Below, one piece after another: positions 7,001 through 14,589 of a DNA stretch of 34,034 nt (the stretch's first letter is position 1; the number at the start of each line of letters is the position of its first letter). The notes beneath the pieces were generated by a model. It made no database searches, was not told the DNA's origin, and was given only the letters and a program-made list of their open reading frames with translations. The stretch covers positions 1 to 34,034 of the forward strand of contig NZ_JABIOQ010000066.1 of the NCBI RefSeq assembly GCF_018698455.1, in the 5' to 3' direction. A program made the translations under genes and the position numbers. Origin of the DNA: Sulfurimonas sp. (GTDB lineage Bacteria; Campylobacterota; Campylobacteria; Campylobacterales; Sulfurimonadaceae).

Positions 7001-7705
7001 TTGGCAAAAATTATTATATTTTCAGGTGCTGGTATTAGTGCTGAGAGCGGAATCTCGACTTTTAGAGATAGTGATGGACTTTGGGAAAACAATAAGATAG
7101 AAGATATATGCATGGCAGGGTGCTTGGACTGGAACTATCAAGAGACGATAGATTTTTATGATAATCGCCGTGAAGACATAGAAAAAAAGGAAGCAAACTA
7201 TGCTCATAAAGAGCTCAAAAAGTTTGTAGAGAAGTATCCACATGATGTAAAACTTATCACCCAAAATATTGACAATATGTTTGAAAAAGCTGGATGTAAA
7301 GATGTCCTGCATCTTCATGGTTTTTTACCAGAGATTCTGTGTGAATCTTGTGAATTTAAAGACAATATCGGTTATGAGAAACTTCAAGAGGCTTATAACG
7401 CTTGTCCAGAATGTCATAATAAACTTCGTCCAAATGTTGTCTTTTTTGGTGAGGCTGCTCCAAAGTATGAAGAGCTGTATAGTGAACTAAATGATTGTGA
7501 GGTTTTTGTGGTCATTGGAACAAGTGGAAATGTGATAAATACCGATATGTTTCTATCTCGGGCCATCAAATTATCTATACTCAATAATCTTGAACCAAGT
7601 GATGCTATTAACGATGAGTTGTACTCTAAAGTTCTGTACAAAAAAGCAACAGAGGCTATCGATGAGATAATTGTTGACATAGAGTCTTTTTTGGAAGGTA
7701 ATTAA
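7001..7705 (+). CDS. Sirtuin, NAD-dependent protein deacylase (CobB-like)
   Basis: This is a 234-residue Sir2-family enzyme that removes acyl groups from lysines using NAD+. The NAD-binding motif is GAGISAESGISTFRDSDGLW (9-28). TQNID is at 87-91, and the catalytic His106 lies in HLHGF. A zinc-binding Cys4 set is at 114, 117, 135 and 138, and RPNVVFFGE at 143-151. Y53 and R56 in FYDNRRE match the Tyr-x-x-Arg pair of class III sirtuins (SIRT5, CobB), which favours acidic acyl groups such as succinyl. The start is TTG at 7001, supported by AAAGGAG six bases upstream; no ATG gives a complete Rossmann strand. It follows the ABC-F stop by 15 bases, so the two are probably one operon. Confidence 0.92.
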   Translation: MAKIIIFSGAGISAESGISTFRDSDGLWENNKIEDICMAGCLDWNYQETIDFYDNRREDIEKKEANYAHKELKKFVEKYPHDVKLITQNIDNMFEKAGCKDVLHLHGFLPEILCESCEFKDNIGYEKLQEAYNACPECHNKLRPNVVFFGEAAPKYEELYSELNDCEVFVVIGTSGNVINTDMFLSRAIKLSILNNLEPSDAINDELYSKVLYKKATEAIDEIIVDIESFLEGN

Positions 7706-7706
7706 T

Positions 7707-8342
7707 ATGCAAAAGAAATATATACTTTTTGATAATGATGGTGTTTTAGTGGAGACTGAAAAGTGGTACCATCGAGCTAATGTAGATGTTCTGGAGCTTA
7801 TGGGCTTAAAGATAAGTGAAGAACGCTATAGAGAGATAATGATAAATGGGCAGAGTGCTTTGATGATTGCTGATGAACATGGTATTGAGAGTGAAGTAGT
7901 CGAGAGCTACCGCGATAAACGCAACGAGTTGTATCAGCATTATATTCGTACTGAAAATATAGATATAGATGGTGTAGGTGAGATACTTAAAAGACTAGGA
8001 GAAAAGTATAGAATGGGAGTGATAACATCCTCGCGTAGAGATGACTTTGACCTTATTCACAACTCAAGAGATATTATGTCTCATATGGAGTTTGCACTTT
8101 GTAGTGGAGAGTACACTCGTGCTAAACCACATGCAGATCCTTATCTAGAAGGGTTAGCACTTTTTAAGGGACAAAAGCATGAGGCCATAATTGTAGAAGA
8201 CTCTGGTCGCGGTCTTCGCTCAGCAGTAAACGCAGGTATAGAGTGTGTGGTTGTGTATAACGACTTTACATCTTCTCATGACCTTTGTGATGCGACATAT
8301 AACATAGATGCATTACATGAACTAGAGAGTTTACTAGACTAA
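7707..8342 (+). CDS. HAD-superfamily phosphatase (CbbY/beta-phosphoglucomutase-like)
   Basis: This 211-residue protein opens with the HAD motif I FDNDGVLVETE (8-18), with the nucleophile Asp8 and the acid/base Asp10, followed by a helical cap domain. Motif II is ITSSRRDDFD. The motif III region is KPHADPYLEGL, and motif IV VEDSGRGLRSAVNAG holds the metal-binding acidic residue. This order fits subfamily I HAD enzymes that hydrolyse small phosphomonoesters. The substrate is not predictable. It starts one base after the sirtuin stop, with GGAAGGT overlapping that gene's end, so it is translationally linked. Its stop overlaps the stop of the convergent modC gene (CTAA at 8339-8342). Confidence 0.85.
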   Translation: MQKKYILFDNDGVLVETEKWYHRANVDVLELMGLKISEERYREIMINGQSALMIADEHGIESEVVESYRDKRNELYQHYIRTENIDIDGVGEILKRLGEKYRMGVITSSRRDDFDLIHNSRDIMSHMEFALCSGEYTRAKPHADPYLEGLALFKGQKHEAIIVEDSGRGLRSAVNAGIECVVVYNDFTSSHDLCDATYNIDALHELESLLD

Positions 8343-9187
8343 CTTATAATTGGGGAAAAAGCCTTTGTGCTGATGGTGACTTTGTCACCAATGCTCAGCT
8401 CACTAGTCTCTTCTTCACTAAGAACTACTTCTACTAACTGCTGACCAATAGCTACAATAGCTATAAAAATAACATCTACTTTTTTGAGTTCTAAAAGTTC
8501 ACCAGTAAATGAAAACTTTTGACTTCCCTGTGTTTTGAGGAGTATCTCTTTGGTATTACCATCACTTGTAACTTTCCCTTGGTTGAGGACTATAACACGT
8601 GATGCTAGTTTGTATATTTCGCTTGGGTCATGGCTAACCATTATAGTTGTTGTATTGAATTCACGATGAAGTGTTAATATCTCATCTTGGAGTTTTCTTC
8701 GCATTAGAGGGTCAAGAGCAGAAAGAGGCTCGTCTAGAAGAAGAAGTTTTGGTTCATTCATCATAGCACGACAGAGACTTACTCTCTGTTTTTGTCCACC
8801 ACTTAAAGTATTTGGGTATCTATTTTGTAGCTCAGTGAGCTCTGTGATTTCTAGTAAACGCAGAGCAAGATTTTTATTTATACTCACGAACAGTAGATTC
8901 TGTAAAACACTCATATTCTCAAAGAGAGCATAGTCTTGAAATACAAAACCTATTTGGCGTTTTTGAGGAGGGAGTGTTTTGGCTGCGTTTAACCAGCTTG
9001 TATCATTTACTTTTATCTCACCATTTGCTTCTTCTAATCCTGCTAAAATACGAAGTAGTGTTGTTTTCCCACTTCCACTTTCTCCAGTTAAAGCGATAAA
9101 CTCACCTGCATTGAGTGTGAGATCTACATCTAAACTCATTGCTGCGTTTGAACCATGAAGTTCTTTTTTTATGCAGATTTTTATCAT
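8339..9187 (-). CDS. modC: Molybdate ABC transporter ATPase ModC
   Basis: This 282-residue ATPase energises molybdate (possibly tungstate) uptake. It has Walker A GESGSGKTT, a Q-loop in GFVFQDYALFENM, signature LSGGQKQRVSLCRA, Walker B LLLLDEPLSALDP and a switch His in MVSHDPSEI. The last ~60 residues form a small beta-rich TOBE/Mop-like domain (SFTGELLELKK onward), which is usual for ModC. It overlaps modB by four bases (ATGA), and this is the last gene of the molybdate operon. The neighbours modA, di-Mop and modB make the assignment firm. Confidence 0.9.
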   Translation of the reverse strand: MIKICIKKELHGSNAAMSLDVDLTLNAGEFIALTGESGSGKTTLLRILAGLEEANGEIKVNDTSWLNAAKTLPPQKRQIGFVFQDYALFENMSVLQNLLFVSINKNLALRLLEITELTELQNRYPNTLSGGQKQRVSLCRAMMNEPKLLLLDEPLSALDPLMRRKLQDEILTLHREFNTTTIMVSHDPSEIYKLASRVIVLNQGKVTSDGNTKEILLKTQGSQKFSFTGELLELKKVDVIFIAIVAIGQQLVEVVLSEEETSELSIGDKVTISTKAFSPIIS

Positions 9188-9858
9188 CGTTTGAGTCCAA
9201 ACTTTCTGTTGTGTTTAGCATTAAAAACATATACACTTAGTAGAACTATAAAACTCATTCCTAGCATGATAGCACTATAAATATGTGCACCCTTGTAGTT
9301 CATAAGTTCGACCATTTCATAGATAGCAACAGATGCAACTTTTGTCTCTCCCGGGATGCTTCCACCTACCATTAGTACCACTCCAAACTCTCCGACAGTA
9401 TGTGCAAAAGTAACTATGATAGCAGTGATAAATGCAGGTTTGATGTTAGGAAGAGCAACTCTAAAGAGTGTTTCGCACTTACTTTTTCCTGCGATATAAC
9501 TCGCTTCGAGCATATTTTTATTTATAGACTCAAAACCACTTTGTAAGGGTTGGACCATAAAAGGGAGAGAGTAAAAACAGCTTGCGATTACTAAACTTGT
9601 AAAGTTGAAAACTAAACTGACATCAAAAACATTTTTAAAGAATGCACCAATAGGTGAATTTTGCGAAAGTGATACTAAGATGTAAAAGCCTAAAACAGAG
9701 GGTGGAAGAACAATAGGTAGAGCAGTGAGAGCTTCTATGAATGGCTTAAGTCTTGACTGCGTTTGAGAGAGATACCATGCAAGTGGTAGAGATATGAAAA
9801 ACAGAACAATGACGGTAATAGATGCTAATTTAAAAGAGATTAAAAAAGGTTCAAACAT
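9184..9858 (-). CDS. modB: Molybdate ABC transporter permease ModB
   Basis: This 224-residue polytopic inner-membrane protein has about five to six transmembrane helices. It carries the conserved EAA-loop region (MLEASYIAGKSKCETLFRVALPNIKPAF), where the ATPase docks, and the ModB-typical segments ALPIVLPPSVLGFYIL and AHTVGEFGVVLMVGG. It forms the channel for molybdate delivered by ModA. Its ATG abuts the stop codon of the di-Mop gene, and its stop overlaps modC. That layout implies strict co-translation. Confidence 0.92.
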   Translation of the reverse strand: MFEPFLISFKLASITVIVLFFISLPLAWYLSQTQSRLKPFIEALTALPIVLPPSVLGFYILVSLSQNSPIGAFFKNVFDVSLVFNFTSLVIASCFYSLPFMVQPLQSGFESINKNMLEASYIAGKSKCETLFRVALPNIKPAFITAIIVTFAHTVGEFGVVLMVGGSIPGETKVASVAIYEMVELMNYKGAHIYSAIMLGMSFIVLLSVYVFNAKHNRKFGLKR

Positions 9859-10254
9859 TTAAAGTATCCCGATTATGGAGAGGTCAGAAGATTTTATTAG
9901 TGCTGTAACTTCATCATTTACTTGTAAGTTCATTCTTTCTAATGATGAAGTTGTAATAATAGACTCTAAGGTGAAGTCCTCTTTTTGGAGAATAAGACTT
10001 GATAGTAACTCTCCATGATTAATAATAGCTATTTTCATAAGAATTTGATTTGAATAACTCAAAGAGCCTTTGAATTCTTTGGCTAACGCAACTGTAGTTG
10101 CTTTACATGTGAGCTGAACATTTGTATCGACTTTTATGTTATCGTTTAAATCAAGACTAATCATTTTTAATATTACACCATGGGCATTAAAGCTTACAAT
10201 GTGCAGTTCTTGCTCACTCTGTATATCTATGATACTTGCTTTAAATTTACTCAT
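9859..10254 (-). CDS. Stand-alone di-Mop (TOBE) molybdate-binding protein
   Basis: This 131-residue cytoplasmic protein appears to be two tandem TOBE/Mop domains. Residues 1-65 have FKASIIDIQ, HGVILKMISLDL and VQLTCKATTVALAK, the last being the typical Mop anion-site pattern. Residues ~68-131 have ILMKIAIINHGELLSSLIL and VNDEVTALIKSSDLSIIGIL. Such proteins bind molybdate as oligomers and act in storage or sensing. There is no helix-turn-helix, so it is not a complete ModE repressor, although it resembles the ModE C-terminal half. It sits between modA and modB, with a four-base overlap with modA and no gap to modB. Regulation or buffering of cytoplasmic molybdate is the likely role. Confidence 0.75.
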   Translation of the reverse strand: MSKFKASIIDIQSEQELHIVSFNAHGVILKMISLDLNDNIKVDTNVQLTCKATTVALAKEFKGSLSYSNQILMKIAIINHGELLSSLILQKEDFTLESIITTSSLERMNLQVNDEVTALIKSSDLSIIGIL

Positions 10255-11009
10255 TCGACTATATATCCAAATTTTTTAAATATTGCTTTGGCTTCTAGGC
10301 TAAGTATAAACTTGTAAAATACTTTGGCTTCTTTATTGGCAATAGCATTTTTTAGAATTACAATGCCTTGATTTATGGGAGTGTAGAGTTTTGAGTTGAC
10401 CTCTATCCAATGCTTGTTTTTTGTATACTGAAACATTTGAGGAGTAAAAAGTGCTGATTTAGAGATGAAACCAATATCCGTAGCTATTCTCGCATAGGAA
10501 AGTGTTTGTGAAATAGATTCGGCATAGACTAGTTTCTTTTTGTTATTTTCATAAGTACTAGAGTTTTTTAGAGCTTGAAGTGTGGCGATTCCATAGGGTG
10601 CAGTTTTTGATGCTATGGCAATTTTATTAATTAGTTTGCTATTTACTAAATTAATACCAAGAGTAAAATCTTGAGGTGTAGTACTAAACATCACTAAAGA
10701 GCCTTTGGCATAAAGCACAGGGGTTAAGAGAGTAAGATTATCTTTAAATAGTGCCTCAGGGTAAGCCATATCTGCGGACATAAAGATATGATACGGGGCA
10801 CCATGTCGTATTTGAGCTGCGAGTTTTCCACTACTTGCAAGAATTATTTGTATTTTTGTATCAGGATATTTTTTTGTAAACTCTTGCTTTATTGCTTGTA
10901 TTGCATAACTGACATTTGATGCAACAGCTACATTAAGTGTTCCTGCATTTAAAGTTACTAGTCCCAATAGAAGAGATAAAAATAATAATTTAGAAGGAGC
11001 TATACCCAC
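10251..11009 (-). CDS. modA: Molybdate-binding periplasmic protein ModA
   Basis: This protein (~252 residues) is the high-affinity binding component of the molybdate importer. It has a Sec signal peptide (KLLFLSLLLGLVTLNA, cleavage near LNA-GTL). The ModA signature LASSGKLAAQIRHGAPYHIFMSADMAYPE follows in two parts: SSGKLAAQI, then GAPYHIFMSAD. A helix-rich second lobe follows. I chose the GTG at 11009 because AAAGGT lies seven bases upstream and the signal peptide follows directly. An in-frame TTG at 11057 would add sixteen residues before the signal and has a poorer site. It heads the operon modA / di-Mop / modB / modC. Confidence 0.88.
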   Translation of the reverse strand: MGIAPSKLLFLSLLLGLVTLNAGTLNVAVASNVSYAIQAIKQEFTKKYPDTKIQIILASSGKLAAQIRHGAPYHIFMSADMAYPEALFKDNLTLLTPVLYAKGSLVMFSTTPQDFTLGINLVNSKLINKIAIASKTAPYGIATLQALKNSSTYENNKKKLVYAESISQTLSYARIATDIGFISKSALFTPQMFQYTKNKHWIEVNSKLYTPINQGIVILKNAIANKEAKVFYKFILSLEAKAIFKKFGYIVE

Positions 11010-11084
11010 AGTTAAGACCTTTATATAGATATTTAATGATATAATTATATCCTGCAAAGATTAAGTACCCATAAATCTTAATAA

Positions 11085-11129
11085 ATCCTTAAATTAAGTC
11101 AAAATTAATTAATTTATCCTTAAATTAAG
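11085..11129. repeat. Direct repeats in the modA-rplM intergenic region
   Basis: ATCCTTAAATTAAG occurs exactly at 11085-11098 and 11116-11129, 31 bases apart (about three helical turns). The copies lie between the divergent modA and rplM starts. That position suggests an operator for one of them, but no known site matches. Confidence 0.4.
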
Positions 11130-11134
11130 CTATG

Positions 11135-11156
11135 TTAAAGCTATTAAAGCTATAAT
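11135..11156 (+). promoter_or_regulatory. Probable rplM promoter with tandem 9-mer
   Basis: TTAAAGCTA is repeated in tandem (11135-11143, 11144-11152) and runs into a perfect TATAAT (11151-11156), 59 bases before the rplM start. No good -35 is seen. Weak or absent -35 boxes are usual in Campylobacterota. Confidence 0.45.
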
Positions 11157-11215
11157 TTCGCCACAAAACAAATACATTTGTATTCTGTTAATAAAATTAC
11201 TTAAAAAGGTTCATG

Positions 11216-11638
11216 ATGAAATTTACAAAAATTGCAACAACTGAACAAATTGATCAAAAGTGGATTTTGATTGACGCTGAAGGTAAAACATTTGGTCGTA
11301 TGATCACTGAAGTAGCAACTGCTCTTCGTGGTAAGAACAAGGTTTGCTGGACTCCAAACATTGACTGTGGTGACTATGTAGTTATCATTAATGCTTCTAA
11401 AGCAAGATTTAACGGTCTTAGTAAGCTAAACAACAAAGAATATTTTTCTCACTCAGGTTACTTCGGTTCTACTAAGAGTGTTAAAATGACTGAGCTTTTA
11501 GAAAAAAATCCTGAGAAACTATACAGATTAGCTACTCGTGGTATGCTTCCTAAAACTAAGCTTGGTGCTAAAATGATTAAAAAATTAAAAATTTATGCAG
11601 GTGCTGAACATCCTCACACTGCACAACTTGCTAAGTAA
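11216..11638 (+). CDS. rplM: Large-subunit ribosomal protein L13
   Basis: This 140-residue protein matches bacterial L13 along its full length. DAEGKTFGRMITEVATALRGK lies near the N terminus, NIDCGDYVVIINASKARFNG follows, and the C-terminal half has RGMLPKTKLGAKMIKKLKIYAGAEHPH. Two ATGs stand in tandem (11213 and 11216). I prefer 11216 because AAAAGG lies six bases upstream of it, against three for the first, and L13 usually starts MKFTK. It is followed ten bases later by rpsI, the conserved L13-S9 operon. Confidence 0.96.
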   Translation: MKFTKIATTEQIDQKWILIDAEGKTFGRMITEVATALRGKNKVCWTPNIDCGDYVVIINASKARFNGLSKLNNKEYFSHSGYFGSTKSVKMTELLEKNPEKLYRLATRGMLPKTKLGAKMIKKLKIYAGAEHPHTAQLAK

Positions 11639-11648
11639 GGATTGATAT

Positions 11649-12044
11649 ATGTCAGCAAAAACAATATATGCAACAGGACGCCGTAAAGCGTCAATAGCAA
11701 AAGTATGGTTAACTCCAGGAACTGGTACAATGACGATCAATGGTCTTTCTCTAGATGCATGGTTAGGTGGACTTGAAGCTAAGAAACTTCGTGTTAAGCA
11801 ACCATTAGTTCTTTCTAAGCAAGATACTTCAGTTGATATCGTTGCTACTACTTTAGGTGGTGGTTTTGGTGGTCAAGCTGATGCTCTTCGTCACGGAATT
11901 TCTCGTGCTTTAGTTGCTTTTAATCCTGAGATTAAAGCAATCCTTAAGCCAGAAGGTATGATGACTCGTGATTCACGTGTTGTTGAACGTAAGAAACCAG
12001 GTAAGAGAAAAGCTCGTCGTTCTCGTCAGTTCTCTAAACGTTAA
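11649..12044 (+). CDS. rpsI: Small-subunit ribosomal protein S9
   Basis: This is a 131-residue protein with the S9 features [20 protein letters not shown] at the start, the glycine-rich [19 protein letters not shown], and the basic C-terminal tail ending RRSRQFSKR that reaches into the ribosomal P site. AAGGA lies seven bases before the ATG. It is co-transcribed with rplM and followed by a clear terminator at 12056. Confidence 0.97.
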   Translation: MSAKTIYATGRRKASIAKVWLTPGTGTMTINGLSLDAWLGGLEAKKLRVKQPLVLSKQDTSVDIVATTLGGGFGGQADALRHGISRALVAFNPEIKAILKPEGMMTRDSRVVERKKPGKRKARRSRQFSKR

Positions 12045-12055
12045 TATCGCTTTAC

Positions 12056-12091
12056 TTTATTCAGAGTTTTCTCTGGATAAATCTTCTTTCT
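12056..12091 (+). terminator. Rho-independent terminator after rpsI
   Basis: TTTATTCAGAG and CTCTGGATAAA form an 11-bp stem with one wobble pair and a TTTT loop (12056-12081), followed by a T-rich stretch (TCTTCTTTCT). It ends the rplM-rpsI transcript. Confidence 0.75.
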
Positions 12092-12141
12092 AAAAAAACT
12101 CCAAAATTCTATCAAAAGTTATATTTTAATTAATCTTTTAT

Positions 12142-12167
12142 TATAATAATAGTAAAATATTTTACTA
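12142..12167 (+). promoter_or_regulatory. -10 box followed by an 18-bp palindrome upstream of carbonic anhydrase
   Basis: TATAAT (12142-12147) is followed directly by the perfect palindrome TAGTAAAATATTTTACTA (12150-12167), which would cover the transcription start. The gene starts at 12231 after AAAGGA. The placement is that of a repressor operator, but the regulator is unknown. Confidence 0.45.
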
Positions 12168-12230
12168 ATGTGAATCATTTAATAGAGCAATAGCAAACTA
12201 TAAATTTTAATGAAAACAAAGGAAAATAAT

Positions 12231-12995
12231 ATGAAAAAAGAAGTATTAGCATTGAGTGTATTAGCACTTTTATTAGTAGGGTGTAATGGTTCAACAGAAG
12301 TTAAAGAGACAGCACATATGCATACTAAAGCAGAACATGATAAGCACTGGGACTATGGAAAAAATAACGGTCCAGCACACTGGGAAGAGTTCTCTCAAAC
12401 ATGTGCTACGGGTATTCACCAATCTCCAGTAAATATCATCCCTGGAAAAACAATCAATATGGATCATAATTATGATTTAAGTATGCATGAAGATGTTACT
12501 GGACTAGCAAAAATCCTAGATAATGGTCACTCCATTAAAGTAACTCCACAGCATGGTGGTACAATAGATCTTCATGGTGAGACTTTTACTCTTTTACAGT
12601 TTCATTTTCATGGAAAGTCTGAGCACACTATTGATGGTAAGCGCTATGATATGGTTGTGCATATGGTTCACCAAAATCCTATAACAAAACAGTTTGCAGT
12701 TGTAGCAGTTTTCTTTGAAGAGGGCGAAGCAAATAGTATCTTAGATACGGTTATTGATAATGTAGGTAAAACAGTAACTCTTGACCCTCAAAATCTACTT
12801 CCAAAAGACAACTCTCATTACTACCACTATGTGGGTTCTTTAACAACACCTCCATGTTCTGAAAATGTTCAATGGTATCTGCTAAAGGCTCCAAAGACTG
12901 CTTCTGCAGTACAAATAGAACATTTTAGAAAGTTTTATGTGGATAATGAACGTCCAGTTCAAGAACTTCACGATAGAGTGGTTGAAGTAAACTAG
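12231..12995 (+). CDS. Alpha-class carbonic anhydrase, lipoprotein
   Basis: This 254-residue zinc enzyme interconverts CO2 and bicarbonate outside the cytoplasm. The signal sequence ends in the lipobox LLVGC, so Cys18 is probably lipidated. HWDYGKNNGPAHWEE and the QSPVNI motif follow. Zinc ligands are His125 and His127 (QFHFHG) and His144 (VVHMVH), with the catalytic-support Glu131 in KSEH. The Cys58 and TPPC cysteines would form the disulfide typical of bacterial alpha enzymes. I start at 12231, since AAAGGA lies eight bases upstream and the signal peptide begins there; an ATG at 12210 is possible but poorer. In an autotroph it would supply inorganic carbon. The solute-binding gene follows after 6 bases. 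Confidence 0.93.
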   Translation: MKKEVLALSVLALLLVGCNGSTEVKETAHMHTKAEHDKHWDYGKNNGPAHWEEFSQTCATGIHQSPVNIIPGKTINMDHNYDLSMHEDVTGLAKILDNGHSIKVTPQHGGTIDLHGETFTLLQFHFHGKSEHTIDGKRYDMVVHMVHQNPITKQFAVVAVFFEEGEANSILDTVIDNVGKTVTLDPQNLLPKDNSHYYHYVGSLTTPPCSENVQWYLLKAPKTASAVQIEHFRKFYVDNERPVQELHDRVVEVN

Positions 12996-13001
12996 AGTAA
13001 T

Positions 13002-14501
13002 ATGAAATTTTTCTTCATTCTTTTTGTTTATGCTAATCTCTTAGCATCAACTCTTCACCTTGCAACTTCTACAAATCCTGCAAGGTTAAACCCCATCTTA
13101 GCAACAGATTCAAGCTCTTCAGAAATAGCAAGCTTTCTTTTTAATGGGCTTGTTAAGTATGATAAGGACTCTAAAAATATTATTGGAGACTTAGCAAAGA
13201 AGTTTTATTTCAAAGATGATAAAACTCTTATTTTTGAACTCCATAAAGGGGTGAAATGGCATGATGGAAGAGAGTTTTCGGCACAGGATGTTATATTTAC
13301 CTATGAAACTATTATCTCCGATAATGTGATCTCTCCATATGGATCGGGATTTAGATTTGTTAAAAGTGTTATAGCTCTTGATAGATATACAGTTGAAGTA
13401 AAATATAAAAAGGCATATTTTAAAGCACTAGAGACATGGATGATGGGGATACTTCCTTTTCATATTCTTTGCAATGACAAAAATTTAATGAGCTCGAGTT
13501 TTAATACTAACCCTATTGGTACAGGACCCTATAAACTAGAACAGCTTGAATATTCAAAAAATATTGTTATTAGAGCTTTTGATAATTATTTTGAGGGAAA
13601 AGCTAAGATAGAGAGAATATCTTTTCATATTATTGCTGATTCTATGACACGCTTTTTAATGTTGAAATCTTCACAACTTGATATTGGAAGTATTGAGCCA
13701 ATTGCCCATGAGAGAAAGCTAACAAAAGACTTCTTTTCAAAGTTTAATCTTTACGAAAAAATAAGTCTTTCATACACATATCTAGGATTCAACCTGCGTT
13801 TAGAAAAGTTTAAAAATCCAGATGTAAGAAAAGCTATATCTTTAGCAATTGACAGAGAAGAACTAGTAGACATCTTATTTTTCAAACATGCAAAAGTTTG
13901 TACAGGGCCTTTTCTACCAGGAAGTAATGCCTTTAATTCAGATGTAGTTGCGCCCAAAACGGATCTAGAAGAAGCAAAAAGACTTTTAAAAACTGCTGGT
14001 TACGATGAGAGTCACCCTTTTACTTTTGAGATAGTGACTTCAAACTCTAGTCCAATTCGGCCTTATGCAGCACAGATACTGCAACATCAACTTAAGAAGG
14101 CTGGTATAGTAGTAAAATTACGAGTTATGGAGTGGCAAGCCTTTTTAAATATGGTTGTTTTCCCTCATAAGTTTGATACTGTTTTACTTGGCTGGGGACT
14201 TTCTCCTACTCCTGACCCTTATCTTTTTTGGCATAAAGATAGTGACAAAAAAGGTGGATTTAATCTTGTTGGATATAACAACCCTCAGGTAAACAAAATG
14301 ATAGAAGAGTCTCAAAGTATGGTAGACAGAGAAAAGCTATCTAAAAATTTACGAAAAATATTTAAATTGATAACAGATGATAATCCCTATCTTTTTCTGT
14401 ATATACCAAATTCTATAACTGCAGTTGATAAAAAAATAAAGAATATAGAGCCAAGTTTGAGTGGAATTTGGCACAATTACAAAGAGTGGTATAAAGATTA
14501 A
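13002..14501 (+). CDS. ABC transporter solute-binding protein, family 5 (peptide/nickel type)
   Basis: This 499-residue exported protein has a short signal peptide (FFFILFVYANLLAS) and the hallmarks of extracellular solute-binding family 5. These are LNPILATDSSSSEIASFLFNGL near the N terminus, FELHKGVKWHDGREFSAQDV (residues ~75-95), the NPIGTGPYKLE segment, RKAISLAIDREELVD and the C-terminal half with WGLSPTPDPYLFWH. Members deliver oligopeptides, nickel chelates or similar ligands to an ABC permease. No permease or ATPase is next to it, so it is an orphan or uses one encoded elsewhere. It begins 6 bases after the carbonic anhydrase, implying a shared transcript. Its stop codon lies at the junction of the first two copies of a 10-bp tandem repeat. 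Confidence 0.85.
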   Translation: MKFFFILFVYANLLASTLHLATSTNPARLNPILATDSSSSEIASFLFNGLVKYDKDSKNIIGDLAKKFYFKDDKTLIFELHKGVKWHDGREFSAQDVIFTYETIISDNVISPYGSGFRFVKSVIALDRYTVEVKYKKAYFKALETWMMGILPFHILCNDKNLMSSSFNTNPIGTGPYKLEQLEYSKNIVIRAFDNYFEGKAKIERISFHIIADSMTRFLMLKSSQLDIGSIEPIAHERKLTKDFFSKFNLYEKISLSYTYLGFNLRLEKFKNPDVRKAISLAIDREELVDILFFKHAKVCTGPFLPGSNAFNSDVVAPKTDLEEAKRLLKTAGYDESHPFTFEIVTSNSSPIRPYAAQILQHQLKKAGIVVKLRVMEWQAFLNMVVFPHKFDTVLLGWGLSPTPDPYLFWHKDSDKKGGFNLVGYNNPQVNKMIEESQSMVDREKLSKNLRKIFKLITDDNPYLFLYIPNSITAVDKKIKNIEPSLSGIWHNYKEWYKD

Positions 14502-14530
14502 TAAAGATTAATAAAGATTAATAAATATTA
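14491..14530. repeat. 10-bp tandem repeat (ATAAAGATTA), three copies plus one degenerate
   Basis: Perfect copies lie at 14491-14500, 14501-14510 and 14511-14520, and a degenerate one at 14521-14530. The junction of the first and second copies holds the TAA stop of the solute-binding gene. Copy-number change would alter the spacing to the next promoter. Confidence 0.75.
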
Positions 14531-14553
14531 TGTTTGTATACAGATTTTTTTAG

Positions 14554-14582
14554 TACAATGGTTTTAAATATTTTTTCAAGGG
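14554..14582 (+). promoter_or_regulatory. Probable -10 box and ribosome binding site of the hybrid kinase-like gene
   Basis: TACAAT at 14554-14559 lies 30 bases before the ATG at 14590. AAGGG at 14578-14582 is seven bases before it. Confidence 0.4.
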
Positions 14583-14589
14583 TAATAAA

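Noticed and set aside
11010-11057. TTG start for modA at 11057
   Set aside because: It would put sixteen extra residues before a normal signal peptide; the GTG at 11009 has a better ribosome binding site.
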